In this document: positions 15,756-24,646 of the stretch, piece after piece | Layout of the letters: each line of letters opens with the position of its first letter | How positions within the stretch are numbered: the stretch's first letter is position 1 | Assembly: GCA_015063985.1 (NCBI GenBank) | Contig: SVTC01000012.1 | Span: forward strand, 1-62,721 | Reading direction: 5' to 3' | Source: Oscillospiraceae bacterium | Lineage (GTDB): Bacteria; Bacillota; Clostridia; Oscillospirales; SIG627 | Length of the DNA stretch: 62,721 bases | Notes under the pieces: model-generated | Seen by the model: the letters and a program-made list of their open reading frames with translations, nothing else | Told to the model about the DNA's origin: nothing | Database searches by the model: none | Position numbers and translations under genes: made by a program

Positions 15756-16280
15756 TCATATTCCGTCGGCAATGAACCCCTTTTGATTCAACGCCTCCGC
15801 TATTCTGTCAAGCACCTCTTCCTCCTCGGAGGTAACGGTGTGGTAATGGTATCCCCCGGTTATATTCATAAGCTCGGAGGATTTGCCGCTTCTCACACCG
15901 TCGATAAAGCGATCCACGTCCTCTTGGCAGGATATGTTAAGCGTTGCTTTAACTCTGCCGTAGACCTTGTGCCACACGAATACGTCCTTAACCACTCCGC
16001 CCATACCGACCACAAGTCTAAGCTCGTCCTTAGTCTGATCCGCGGTATGAAAAAGCTTGAATACTCTTTCGTAGACCGATGGAGCATCCAGATAATAGCC
16101 CTTTTCCGTGGCTACGATCGCCTTCCCTTCTTTTCTGAGAAAGGAAATATCCTTGATTATACTCTGCCTTGATACCTTGAAATGCTCAGCAAGCTCGTTT
16201 CCCGTCAATGCCGTTTTGCTTCGTGACAAAAGCTTTACCAATTCCCGTCTTCTTGCGACGGCGGCGGCATCAGACCGCAT
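15756..16280 (-). CDS. niaR: NiaR-type niacin-responsive repressor of NAD synthesis
   Basis: 174 residues: an N-terminal HTH_11 winged helix (RRRELVKLLSRSKTALTGNELAEHF, then VSRQSIIKDISFLRKEG) and a C-terminal 3H domain whose conserved histidines sit in VFVWHKVYGRV and ITGGYHYHTV. NiaR (YrxA) binds nicotinic acid and represses NAD synthesis and niacin uptake genes in Bacillota. It is the last gene of nadABC and overlaps nadC by 11 bases, so it is probably autoregulated through the operator at 19366-19397. Confidence 0.92.
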   Translation of the reverse strand: MRSDAAAVARRRELVKLLSRSKTALTGNELAEHFKVSRQSIIKDISFLRKEGKAIVATEKGYYLDAPSVYERVFKLFHTADQTKDELRLVVGMGGVVKDVFVWHKVYGRVKATLNISCQEDVDRFIDGVRSGKSSELMNITGGYHYHTVTSEEEEVLDRIAEALNQKGFIADGI

Positions 16281-17121
16281 GGAGATTCTTCATTGACAGA
16301 TCCAGAATAGGTGCTGAATGGGTCAAAGCACCGCTGGATATGAAATCAACGCCAATGTCAGTAAGTCTTGCGATATTTTCCTTTGTCACGTTACCCGAGC
16401 ATTCGGTCTGAGCTCTTCCCGCCGTAAGCTCAACAGCCTTTTTCATATCCTCCACGGACATATTATCAAGCATAATTATATCGGCGCCCGCCTCCAGAGC
16501 CTCCTTGAGCATATCAAGATCCTCCACCTCGATCTCTATCTTTCTTACGAAGGGAGCATATTCCTTTGCCATCATCACCGCCTGCTTGACTCCGCCTGCG
16601 GCTCCTATGTGATTATCCTTCAAAAGAATACCGTCGCTCAGATTATAGCGATGATTGCATCCGCCGCCGACCTTGACCGCATATTTTTCGAAGATCCTCA
16701 TATTGGGAGTAGTCTTTCTGGTATCCAGAAGCTTTGTCTTAGTGCCCTTTAAAAGCTCGACGACGCTTCTTGTGTAGGTGGCGATACCGCTCATTCGCTG
16801 CAGATAATTGAGAGCGGTACGCTCTCCCGAGAGAAGCACTCTTATATCGCCGTATATCACTCCGAGCTTCTGCCCCTTTTTAACCTCGTCTCCGTCCTTT
16901 ACAGTGCAATCAAACCGTGTAGACTCATCAAGAAGCTCAAAAACCCTTCCGAACACCTCAAGACCGCATATGATGCCGTCCTCCTTACAGATAAGCTCCA
17001 CCGCTCCCGCCTTCGACTCTCTCATAACGGAATTTGTGGTAATGTCCTCAGAGGTAATATCCTCCTGAAGCGCACTGAGAATATACTTATCCGCGTTCAT
17101 TCTCATGGTAATATCATTCAT
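16270..17121 (-). CDS. nadC: Nicotinate-nucleotide pyrophosphorylase (carboxylating)
   Basis: 283 residues, the standard length. Quinolinate plus PRPP gives nicotinate mononucleotide, CO2 and pyrophosphate. GERTALNYLQRMSGIAT, LDTRKTTPNMRIFEKYAVKVGGG, HRYNLSDGILLKDNH and IEVEDLDMLKEALEAGADIIMLDN are the signature blocks with the active-site Arg, His and Lys residues. Starts 8 bases before the nadB stop, consistent with tight coupling. Confidence 0.97.
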   Translation of the reverse strand: MNDITMRMNADKYILSALQEDITSEDITTNSVMRESKAGAVELICKEDGIICGLEVFGRVFELLDESTRFDCTVKDGDEVKKGQKLGVIYGDIRVLLSGERTALNYLQRMSGIATYTRSVVELLKGTKTKLLDTRKTTPNMRIFEKYAVKVGGGCNHRYNLSDGILLKDNHIGAAGGVKQAVMMAKEYAPFVRKIEIEVEDLDMLKEALEAGADIIMLDNMSVEDMKKAVELTAGRAQTECSGNVTKENIARLTDIGVDFISSGALTHSAPILDLSMKNLHAV

Positions 17122-18394
17122 GACTCTTTCTCTCCTTTTCTATTGCATCCAAAACAAGCTTTTTATATTCCTGCTCGTAGTTTAAATACTTATCGGCATC
17201 CAATTCCACCTTTATCTCTTCCTTTACCGCCTCGTAGCCGCTAAGCATATTTCTTGCCGCTCTCTTTGCAAAGACCAGGCTTTCCAAAAGGGAATTACTT
17301 GCCAGGCGGTTTTTTCCGTGCACTCCGTTACAAGCCGTCTCACCTACGGCATAAAGCCTTGCCATAGAGGTATGACTGTATCGGTCGACCTTTATTCCGC
17401 CCATAAAATAGTGCTGAGACGGCACCACGGGAATAGGCTCGACCGTAACGTCATAGCCCTCCTCAAGGCAGTGATTATAGATATTGGGGAAGTGGCTCTT
17501 TATCTCCTCTTTAGGAATGGGTGCAAGAGAGAGCCAAACGTGCTCGGAGCCCTCCTTTTTCATTTCGTCGAATATGGCGTTGGCAACAACATCTCTGGGA
17601 AGAAGCTCATTAACAAAGCGCTCTCCCTTGGAATTGAGAAGAACAGCGCCCTCTCCCCTCACCGACTCGCTTATGAGAAACTCTCTTCCGTTCTTTTTCG
17701 TATAGAGGGTCGTTGGGTGGATCTGGATATAGTCGATGTGCTCAAGCTCGATACCGTATTTCAGACTCAGCGCCAAAGCGTCGCCGGTAAGGTGTCTGTA
17801 GTTCGTGGAATGCTTGAAAAGTCCGCCGATGCCTCCCGTTGCAAGCACCGTGTAATCGGCGGTATAGGAGGAATACTTCCCCTCGCCGTCCCGACCGATA
17901 ATTCCGTAGCAGACGTTATCACGGCAGATAAGATCCACCATGGTGTAATTTTCGATAAGAGTAATATTCTTCTTTTTCAAAACCGTCTCAAGAAGATGAC
18001 CCGTTATCTCCTTGCCCGTTTCATCCTCGTGGAAAAGTATCCTGGGCTTGGAGTGAGCACCCTCACGGGTGTAGATAAACTCCGAGCCGTCCTTTTCGAA
18101 TCTTACTCCGCAATCCACAAGATCCTCTATGACCTCTCTGGAGGAACGGATCATAATATCCACACTGTCGGGATTGTTTTCAAAATGACCCGCACGCATC
18201 GTATCCTCGTAAAAGGAATCGTAATCCTTTTCGTCTCTCAGAACGCATATACCGCCCTGCGCAAGAAAGGAATCACTTTTGGGTGCGGCGTTTTTCGTTA
18301 CGATAACGATCCTCTTATCCTCGGGAAGATTCAAGGCACAATAAAGCCCCGCAACACCGCAGCCTACTATTAAAACATCTGTCTTTACGCTCAT
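17114..18394 (-). CDS. nadB: L-aspartate oxidase, short form
   Basis: 426 residues. Oxidises aspartate to iminoaspartate with FAD, the first step of de novo NAD synthesis. VLIVGCGVAGLYCAL is the FAD Rossmann loop; TREGAHSKPRILFHEDETG, HPTTLY, SESVRGEGAVLLN and GVHGKNRLASNSLLESLVF are active-site and FAD segments. E. coli NadB has 540 residues; here the C-terminal helical domain (about 110 residues) is missing and the chain ends soon after the last FAD contact. The nadC gene overlaps the stop, so this is not a sequencing truncation. Overlaps nadA by 4 bases. Confidence 0.95.
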   Translation of the reverse strand: MSVKTDVLIVGCGVAGLYCALNLPEDKRIVIVTKNAAPKSDSFLAQGGICVLRDEKDYDSFYEDTMRAGHFENNPDSVDIMIRSSREVIEDLVDCGVRFEKDGSEFIYTREGAHSKPRILFHEDETGKEITGHLLETVLKKKNITLIENYTMVDLICRDNVCYGIIGRDGEGKYSSYTADYTVLATGGIGGLFKHSTNYRHLTGDALALSLKYGIELEHIDYIQIHPTTLYTKKNGREFLISESVRGEGAVLLNSKGERFVNELLPRDVVANAIFDEMKKEGSEHVWLSLAPIPKEEIKSHFPNIYNHCLEEGYDVTVEPIPVVPSQHYFMGGIKVDRYSHTSMARLYAVGETACNGVHGKNRLASNSLLESLVFAKRAARNMLSGYEAVKEEIKVELDADKYLNYEQEYKKLVLDAIEKERKSHE

Positions 18395-19293
18395 TTTCCC
18401 AGCTCCAGCATTCTCTCCAAAGGGAGCATAGCCCTTTTGGCTAAGTCCCCGTCTACCTCTACCTCGTTTATTTCCAGATCCAAAACCTTATAGATATTCT
18501 CCGGGGTGTTCAGCTTCATATCGCCGCAGCAGGGACAGGGCGACGGGAAGAAAAAGCTCTTATCGGGGCTATCGATCTTAAGCTTATATTCCACTCCTAC
18601 CTCGGTGCATACGATATATTCCTTTCCCGTATCAGCCTTGGCGAATTTTATTATATCAAGGGTGCTTCCTATGAAATCGCTAAGCTCCAATACCTCTCCC
18701 TTGCATTCGGGATGGGCGAGCACCCTTGCCTCAGGATGCTTCTGCTTCAGCTCCGACACGGACTCCTTAGATATTTTTGTATGAACGGGACAGTAGCCGT
18801 CGTTAAGAATAATGTTCTTCTTCCCCGCAAGCTGCTCCTTAACGTAGGCACCCAAATGAGCATCGGGGATAAAAAAGATATTCTTATTGGGCAAGGCAGA
18901 GACTATCTTAACCGCATTGGAGGAGGTCACGCATACGTCGCTCAATGCCTTAAGCCTTGCAGTGGAATTAATATAGCACACCACCGCAAGATCGTCGTAT
19001 TGCCTTCTCAGCTCGGATATTTTTTCCTCGCTTGCCATATGTGCCATGGCACAGTCCGCCCCAAGATCGGGCATAAGCACCTTCTTATCAGGGCAAAGAA
19101 GCTTGGCGCTTTCACCCATAAAGGATACACCGCAAAATACTATTATATCTGCATCCGACTGCCTTGCCATTTTTGCAAGATAAAAGGAATCACCAACGTG
19201 ATCCGCAAGCTTCTGAGCCTCGGCGGGAGCATAGTAATGAGCAAGTATTACCGCATTCTTTTTTCGTTTTAATTCTTTGCAGGCTTTGATCAT
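18391..19293 (-). CDS. nadA: Quinolinate synthase A
   Basis: 300 residues from the ATG at 19293, preceded by AAAGGA at a 5-base distance; ATGs at 19308 and 19320 are alternatives. Condenses iminoaspartate with dihydroxyacetone phosphate using a 4Fe-4S cluster. AVILAHYYAPAEAQKLADHVGDSF is the N-terminal signature; cluster cysteines are seen in DLGADCAM, in ICTEVG-like VCTEVGVEY and in the late SPCPCCGDMKLNT. First gene of nadABC-niaR, controlled by the promoter-operator at 19354-19397. Confidence 0.95.
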   Translation of the reverse strand: MIKACKELKRKKNAVILAHYYAPAEAQKLADHVGDSFYLAKMARQSDADIIVFCGVSFMGESAKLLCPDKKVLMPDLGADCAMAHMASEEKISELRRQYDDLAVVCYINSTARLKALSDVCVTSSNAVKIVSALPNKNIFFIPDAHLGAYVKEQLAGKKNIILNDGYCPVHTKISKESVSELKQKHPEARVLAHPECKGEVLELSDFIGSTLDIIKFAKADTGKEYIVCTEVGVEYKLKIDSPDKSFFFPSPCPCCGDMKLNTPENIYKVLDLEINEVEVDGDLAKRAMLPLERMLELGK

Positions 19294-19353
19294 AGCCGTC
19301 CTTTCCATGGTAGCTTCCATACAACAGTAATAACAATTCTGATTATTTTAATT

Positions 19354-19397
19354 ATTATAACACATAACTTTACACTTGTCAACGATGGTGTAAAGTT
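19354..19397 (-). promoter_or_regulatory. nadA promoter with overlapping probable NiaR operator
   Basis: Minus-strand TTGACA (19382-19377), 17 bases, TATAAT (19359-19354). A perfect 10-bp inverted repeat AACTTTACAC (19366-19375) / GTGTAAAGTT (19388-19397) with a 12-base spacer straddles the -35. The regulator encoded in the operon (NiaR) is the natural ligand; the exact NiaR consensus was not checked. Confidence 0.75.
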
Positions 19398-19438
19398 ACA
19401 ACTCACAAAAAACAACTTTGAAAAGTTGAAAATTTTTG

Positions 19439-19467
19439 TTGCCAATTCGGGATTTTTGTGTTATAAT
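19439..19467 (+). promoter_or_regulatory. purC promoter
   Basis: TTGCCA (19439-19444), 17 bases, TATAAT (19462-19467). No purine riboswitch fold is apparent in the 80-base leader. Confidence 0.7.
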
Positions 19468-19547
19468 GTATTCGTAAAAATTTTTTAGTTTGATCGTGCG
19501 CTTGACCCAATCGGCCAGACGGCGATGAAAAAGGAGATAAAAACAGT

Positions 19548-20240
19548 ATGAAGAAACTTTACGAAGGCAAGACAAAGAACGTTCTTCTTGATGAAGAAAC
19601 CGGCATCGTACATCTGCTTTTCAAGGATAGCGCCACCGGAGAAAACGGTGTTTTCGATCCGGGCTCCAACAGCGTCGGCGGAAGCGTTGAGGGCAAGGGC
19701 AAGATCGGTCTGAAGGTATCAAATTACTTCTTTGAGCTTATGGAGAAGAACGGCATCCCCACCCACTACCTCGGCGGCGACGTTGATCAGGGTCTTATGA
19801 AGGTACGCAACCTTACCGTTCCCAGACTTGAATTTGTTTGCAGATATTTCACCGCAGGAAGTATGTGCCGCAGATTTGATCTTGAAGAGGGTCTTGTGTT
19901 CGATCCCCCCTACACCGAGGTCACCTTAAAGAGTGACGAGCAGGGCGATCCTCTGATCTCCGAGAGGATCTGTCTGATGAAGGGTATTCTCAGCGAGGGT
20001 CAGTACGACGAGGCTCTGGATATCACCCTCAGAGTGGGCGAGGTCCTCAGAAAAGAGCTGGCTACCCTTAACCTCACTCTTATCGATTTCAAGATCGAGG
20101 TAGGCTACGACGAAAACGGCAAGATCTACGTTGCCGACGAGATCACTCCCGACATCTGGAGAGTCCGCGACGAGAACGGAAACATCCCCAACCAGATCGA
20201 CTGCGCTAAGCTGATCCTGGAAAAGCTTGGTATGAACTGA
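19548..20240 (+). CDS. purC: SAICAR synthase (phosphoribosylaminoimidazole-succinocarboxamide synthase)
   Basis: 230 residues, typical bacterial length. Joins CAIR and aspartate with ATP in purine synthesis. KKLYEGKTKNVLL at the start, RNLTVPRLEFVCRYFTAGSMCRRF, LTLIDFKIEVGYDENGKIYVADEITPD and the WRVRDENG tail are the family signatures. AAGGAG lies 11 bases ahead of the ATG. Single-gene unit between its promoter and the terminator at 20250-20280; other pur genes must lie elsewhere. Confidence 0.97.
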   Translation: MKKLYEGKTKNVLLDEETGIVHLLFKDSATGENGVFDPGSNSVGGSVEGKGKIGLKVSNYFFELMEKNGIPTHYLGGDVDQGLMKVRNLTVPRLEFVCRYFTAGSMCRRFDLEEGLVFDPPYTEVTLKSDEQGDPLISERICLMKGILSEGQYDEALDITLRVGEVLRKELATLNLTLIDFKIEVGYDENGKIYVADEITPDIWRVRDENGNIPNQIDCAKLILEKLGMN

Positions 20241-20249
20241 AAACGCACT

Positions 20250-20280
20250 AACGGCTGAGTCAAACACTCAGCCGTTTTTT
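20250..20280. terminator. Bidirectional terminator between purC and the AraC gene
   Basis: AACGGCTGAGT (20250-20260) pairs with ACTCAGCCGTT (20266-20276), followed by TTTT. Confidence 0.9.
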
Positions 20281-20282
20281 AT

Positions 20283-21137
20283 TTACAAGCCCTTTGATCT
20301 TCTGTATTCGCAGGGAGAAACGCCGTATTGCTTTTTAAAGCTTCTGTAAAGCTCAGCGCCCGAGGGAAATCCCAAACGAACGGCAATATCTCCCACAGTC
20401 ATATCGCTCCGCCTCAAAAGCTGAGCCGCCATATTCCCCCTAAGACGGTTCTTGTAGGCAATGGGACTGACGCCGTAAGCCGAAACAAAATTTCTCCTTA
20501 GCTGGCTTACGCTGATGTGAAATTTCTCGCTGAGCGCTTTTAAGCTTATCTCCTTATCGCAATTCAGTGAAAGATATCTTGCAACAGAATCCATTTCATT
20601 TACAAATTCCCCGCCATCACTCTCAGCGGACTCAAGATTCTCCCGCGACTCCAAAACCAAAAGAGCGATACGCATTGCAACGGCCTGATCCCTTCGGCAG
20701 ATCCCGGAATTCTCAAGCTCAAAGAGGTTTTGTATATCACGGCATTTTTCCGGATAAAGCTCTTTGGGCATTACAAAGGGGATACGCATGATCTGCTCCT
20801 TAGCCTCCGTAGGAATGAAACGATCTACCGTATCCGAAGCCACGAAAACAAACCTGCAAAAGCACGGCTCATCAAAAAAAAGAGAACGGGAAAAATGAGC
20901 CACCGTCGGCGGAATAAATATAAGATCTCCCCGAGAGATATATTTTGACTCGCCGCGGCAAATAAATATCCCCTTTCCCTTGGTGCAGATCCCCACCTCG
21001 TAACGGTCGTGATAGTGAAGCTTTCTTATCTCCTTAAAGGGCAAGGGAGCATCGTATCCGAAATAAACCGCCTGAGATGTATGGGCGGGAATCGGAGAAA
21101 AAAGACCAACTAATCTTTGTTGTGAACTTTTTTGCAT
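20283..21137 (-). CDS. AraC-family regulator
   Basis: 284 residues: cupin-like sensor in the first 110 (LHYHDRYEVGICTKGKGIFICRG, then IPPTVAHFSRSLF) and an AraC domain at the end (ISLKALSEKFHISVSQLRRNF, MTVGDIAVRLGFPSGAELYRSFKKQYG, VSPCEYRRSK). AAGGAAGG lies ahead of the ATG at 21137. It is divergent from the DUF6259 gene with overlapping promoters, so that gene is the probable target. Confidence 0.9.
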   Translation of the reverse strand: MQKSSQQRLVGLFSPIPAHTSQAVYFGYDAPLPFKEIRKLHYHDRYEVGICTKGKGIFICRGESKYISRGDLIFIPPTVAHFSRSLFFDEPCFCRFVFVASDTVDRFIPTEAKEQIMRIPFVMPKELYPEKCRDIQNLFELENSGICRRDQAVAMRIALLVLESRENLESAESDGGEFVNEMDSVARYLSLNCDKEISLKALSEKFHISVSQLRRNFVSAYGVSPIAYKNRLRGNMAAQLLRRSDMTVGDIAVRLGFPSGAELYRSFKKQYGVSPCEYRRSKGL

Positions 21138-21181
21138 AATATTCGCCCTTCCTTGCAATGTTTTTTAAGCATAATTGATTG

Positions 21182-21216
21182 TATAATGATTATAGCACAA
21201 ATTTTCAACTTTACAA
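21182..21216. promoter_or_regulatory. Back-to-back promoters of the AraC and DUF6259 genes
   Basis: For the minus strand TTGTAA (21216-21211), 16 bases, TATAAT (21194-21189). For the plus strand TATAAT at 21182-21187 with a poor -35, which suits an activator-dependent promoter. The two -10 boxes are one base apart, so the polymerases would exclude each other. Confidence 0.55.
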
Positions 21217-21233
21217 TAGAAAGGAAGAAAAAA

Positions 21234-23291
21234 ATGCCTTCAACAATGAATTTAAAATTTTCAAAGGGAGAATTGACCTCTCTTTGTCTGAACGGAAGAG
21301 AACGGCTTTTCGGCTCCGCGGATATTTTTCAGCTACAGCTCAGAGACTCCCAAGGAGAAGCCATACTTCTCGGAGCAAGGGATGCGGCTACGGTAAGATC
21401 GGCCTGCCGCTGCACCACGTATTCGGATTTTTCCTCAGTAAACGAAGCTCTCGGCGATCTTTGGGTAAAGGTCAAGATCAACAAAACCGATAATAAAAGC
21501 GATTGGTCCATTTCATTTGGTGGCATCAGTGAAGAATTCTGCTTTGAATACACCGATTTTCCCAGACTTTCCCTCCCTCTGCTTAAGGATAATCAAGAGG
21601 GCAGCGGACAGCTCCTTTTGCCCTACAACGAAGGTGTTCTTATTTCCGATGCAAGCTTAAGAGAGGCCAGAGATGCGACAAAATACAGGGAGATCACCTA
21701 CCCCAGCCACGGAAGCTATTATATGTTCCCCAACATGATGCAAAGCCAGATGTGCGCATACCTTTGGGATGATGCCGGACTTTATTACGGAGCCCACGAC
21801 CCCAAAAGAGGGCTTAAGAACGTCGACTATTTCTGCTGTGATAACAGACTAATCCTCAGAATACGCCACTACTGCGGTGCTGACTTTGGCAAGGATTGGG
21901 AAATGGATTATCCCACCGTGCTTCAAGCAGTGGGCTCGGAATGGGAGTCTGCAGCTGAAGTATACAGAGAGTGGTTTGAATCCGAGCTTCCCGCAGGAGT
22001 TAAGAAGATCAAGGACAACACCGCTCTCCCCGAATGGTACAAGGATTCTCCTTTGGTGGTGGCATATCCCATCAGAGGTCACTTCGACCGCGACGTGATG
22101 ACACCCAACAAGCTCTATCCCTACACCAACGCCGAGCCGATCTTAAATGAGATCAAGGAAAAGACCCAAAGCCGCATAATGGCACTTCTCATGCACTGGG
22201 AATCCACCGCGCCCTGGGCTCCGCCCTACGTTTGGCCGCCCTTCGGTGACGTGGATAACTTCAACAAATTCAGAGACGATCTGCACAGCTCGGGAGATCT
22301 TCTGGGCCTTTACTGCTCGGGCTTCGGATACACTGAAAAGAGCTGTCTTGTTGAAGAATACGACAACACCGAGAGGATCGAAAAGGAGGGCATTTTGGAT
22401 GCAGTGTGCGCCGCCCCCGATCAAAGCGTTTCCAAAAGCATAATCTGCACCATGCAAAGAAGCGGCTACGATCTTTGTCCCGCATCCGCCAAGGGCAAGG
22501 AAATAGTCAATGAGGCATACGCTCCCCTCTTCAAGGAAGCCGTTGATTACATTCAGATCCTTGATCAGAACCACGGCGGCGGACAGTACCTTTGCTATTC
22601 CAAAAAGCACGGACATCCCCCGGTTCCGGGAAAATGGATGACCGAACGTATGCAGGAGCTTTTGCACGGCTGGAACAAGGAAGCCACTAACATGCTCTTC
22701 GGTTGTGAATCCGCGGCGGGTGAGCCCTTTATCGGCGAGCTTCTGTTCAGCGACAACAGATACGAGCTCAACTTCCGTATAGGCGTTCCCGTACCTCTTT
22801 ACTCATACATCTACCACGAGTATCTGAGAAACTTTATGGGCAATCAGTGCGGATGCCCCCTCACCGAGCCCTACGATACTCTCCGCTACAGATTGGCATA
22901 TTCCTTTGCCATCGGAGACAGTATGTCCATACTTCTCAGGGACGACGGAGGGATATCCAGCTTCTGGGGAAGCAAAGGAGCCTTTATAACAATGGACAAG
23001 GAAAAGGTGCTTACGCTTGTTAAAAATCTTACAAGCTTCTACAAGGCAGAGGGAAAGAGCTTCCTTAGCGACGGAAGGATGATAGCCCCGCTCAAGGTTG
23101 ATTGCCCCGATTTTACGGTTTTCAACCAGGCGGCAAGCCTCCGACTCCCCTCCGTTATCAGCACCGCTTGGGATCTTGGCGACAAAAAGCTCCAGCTTCT
23201 CGTTAACCCCTACGATGATGAGGTCACCTGCACGGTAGGCGAAAGACAGCTAAAGCTTGCTCCCATGAGCGCAATAAGCATAGAAATATAA
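21234..23291 (+). CDS. DUF6259-type glycosidase-like protein
   Basis: 685 residues. The layout is an N-terminal beta-sandwich (residues 1-230, with PSHGSYYMFPNMMQSQMCAY) and a central TIM-barrel-like region with MALLMHWESTAPWAPPYVWPPFGD, YIQILDQNHGGGQYLCYSKKHGHPPVPG and NMLFGCESAAGEPFIGELLF, then a C-terminal beta domain. This matches the DUF6259 family found beside sugar-catabolic genes, probably a glycoside hydrolase. The acidic pairs in DQN and GCESAAGE are candidate catalytic residues. No signal peptide: residues 1-20 are not hydrophobic. Start at 21234 fits AAAGGAAG. Confidence 0.7.
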   Translation: MPSTMNLKFSKGELTSLCLNGRERLFGSADIFQLQLRDSQGEAILLGARDAATVRSACRCTTYSDFSSVNEALGDLWVKVKINKTDNKSDWSISFGGISEEFCFEYTDFPRLSLPLLKDNQEGSGQLLLPYNEGVLISDASLREARDATKYREITYPSHGSYYMFPNMMQSQMCAYLWDDAGLYYGAHDPKRGLKNVDYFCCDNRLILRIRHYCGADFGKDWEMDYPTVLQAVGSEWESAAEVYREWFESELPAGVKKIKDNTALPEWYKDSPLVVAYPIRGHFDRDVMTPNKLYPYTNAEPILNEIKEKTQSRIMALLMHWESTAPWAPPYVWPPFGDVDNFNKFRDDLHSSGDLLGLYCSGFGYTEKSCLVEEYDNTERIEKEGILDAVCAAPDQSVSKSIICTMQRSGYDLCPASAKGKEIVNEAYAPLFKEAVDYIQILDQNHGGGQYLCYSKKHGHPPVPGKWMTERMQELLHGWNKEATNMLFGCESAAGEPFIGELLFSDNRYELNFRIGVPVPLYSYIYHEYLRNFMGNQCGCPLTEPYDTLRYRLAYSFAIGDSMSILLRDDGGISSFWGSKGAFITMDKEKVLTLVKNLTSFYKAEGKSFLSDGRMIAPLKVDCPDFTVFNQAASLRLPSVISTAWDLGDKKLQLLVNPYDDEVTCTVGERQLKLAPMSAISIEI

Positions 23292-23298
23292 AAAATCA

Positions 23299-23324
23299 AA
23301 GGCTTCGGGAAATCCCGAAGCCTT
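23299..23324. terminator. Bidirectional terminator
   Basis: AAGGCTTCGGGA (23299-23310) and TCCCGAAGCCTT (23313-23324) form a stem around a very small loop between convergent genes. Confidence 0.75.
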
Positions 23325-23329
23325 GTTAA

Positions 23330-24625
23330 TTATATCAATTTATTTGTCATTTCCACTGCTTTTTCAATGCAGATCTCTTCCAGTTCCTTTTCAAAGGGAC
23401 TTGCCGTAACCTCGTATCCGCCCTGGCGATACGCTTCAAGAGTCGGAAGATAACCTTCAAAGCCATTGGCACAGCATAGTGTAAGAACAGTCTTACCTTC
23501 AAAGCGAGCTCTGAAAGCTTTTCCGTAGCCTGTAAAGGGTTCCCCACCCAATCCGAAGAATAAAACGTCACCGATTTTTGCAATACTTACAGGGATAGCT
23601 CTGTATATCGGATCGGAATAAATGGAAGATACTCTCCTTAAGTATGCCAGGTCTCTTATCGGTGCATCCTTTGGAACCTTTAGATTTTTCAAGAAGTCGG
23701 AATAGATTTTACTGCAAATCTCATAATCCTCCACTCCGTCGGTTCTGTTTTTGACAAACACCACGCTTTGAGAGCATTTTACATCACTGTTTTCTGAAAG
23801 CATAAGCTTTTCGAGCATCTCCTCGGCGGTATCTGTTATGGTCTTTGCCATATCGTACACCAGCTCACTTCCCTTTATTTTTGAAGGTGAGCTTAGAAAA
23901 TCAATGTGGTTACAATCCCCCTCAAAGCCGTTTGTGACAATACATTCACAATCAAAGCTTTCAGAGCACATACGCCTTGTCAGACCGGGCCAATCGGCAC
24001 TGATTGCCGTGCCTCCGATAACGTCTGCGTGCGTGGCAAAGCTTATTAAAAATATATCCTTTTTACCATCTCTGCTGAACCTGACAAGTCTCAGATCGTT
24101 ATCCGCTTTATAAACGTAGGTATCGATCAATTCCACGGGATCCATAGGATTGGTCTTTATACTGCCATCCTTCATAAAATAACGTCTGACAAAGGAAATG
24201 TCCTTTTTTAAGCGCCTTGTTCCATAGAACATCTTTGACTCTGCGGCATCGTCGATAGCCATAACCGCAACGTCGCAGAACTTTCTGTACAAAACGTCAA
24301 TATAGCACTTATCCTCCAGCGCACAGGTATCTCCTTTCGGACGCAGAACAAAGGAGGTGTGCTGGTGCAAAGCGTTGATTATAATATTCTCAGGCTTGAC
24401 AGAGGTCTTTTTGCTTATAAGCTCAATTATCTCATCACAAAAGCTTTTTCTCATTCCAAGGCAATCAACGGTGATGAGTAAAAAAGTGTTTTCTCCATCC
24501 AAAGCCGCAACACAGCAAAGATAAAGCTCGTCAAGAACTCCCACTGCAGGTCTGGGCTTAAAATCTCCCGCAAGACCCGTTCCCAAGGGAAGGGTAATAT
24601 CAACTTTTGAAAAACCGACTTTCAT
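23330..24625 (-). CDS. Neutral ceramidase N-terminal-domain-like protein
   Basis: 431 residues. VGFSKVDITLPLGTGLAG matches the opening of neutral/alkaline ceramidases, followed by ALDGENTFLLITVDCLG, IINALHQHTSF (zinc histidines), SFATHADVIGG (zinc His), NGFEGDCNH and FGLGGEPFTGYG with a late conserved Glu. The C-terminal immunoglobulin-like domain of true ceramidases is absent and there is no signal peptide, so it acts inside the cell and need not cleave ceramide. Many such short homologues sit in sugar operons. Last gene of a six-gene unit. Confidence 0.78.
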   Translation of the reverse strand: MKVGFSKVDITLPLGTGLAGDFKPRPAVGVLDELYLCCVAALDGENTFLLITVDCLGMRKSFCDEIIELISKKTSVKPENIIINALHQHTSFVLRPKGDTCALEDKCYIDVLYRKFCDVAVMAIDDAAESKMFYGTRRLKKDISFVRRYFMKDGSIKTNPMDPVELIDTYVYKADNDLRLVRFSRDGKKDIFLISFATHADVIGGTAISADWPGLTRRMCSESFDCECIVTNGFEGDCNHIDFLSSPSKIKGSELVYDMAKTITDTAEEMLEKLMLSENSDVKCSQSVVFVKNRTDGVEDYEICSKIYSDFLKNLKVPKDAPIRDLAYLRRVSSIYSDPIYRAIPVSIAKIGDVLFFGLGGEPFTGYGKAFRARFEGKTVLTLCCANGFEGYLPTLEAYRQGGYEVTASPFEKELEEICIEKAVEMTNKLI

Positions 24626-24646
24626 AAATAAACTCCATCAAAAAGC

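Noticed and set aside
17318-18373. 351-codon plus-strand open frame
   Set aside because: Antisense shadow of nadB.
19468-19547. Purine riboswitch ahead of purC
   Set aside because: I could not find the conserved three-way junction or loop pairs; the leader is also short.
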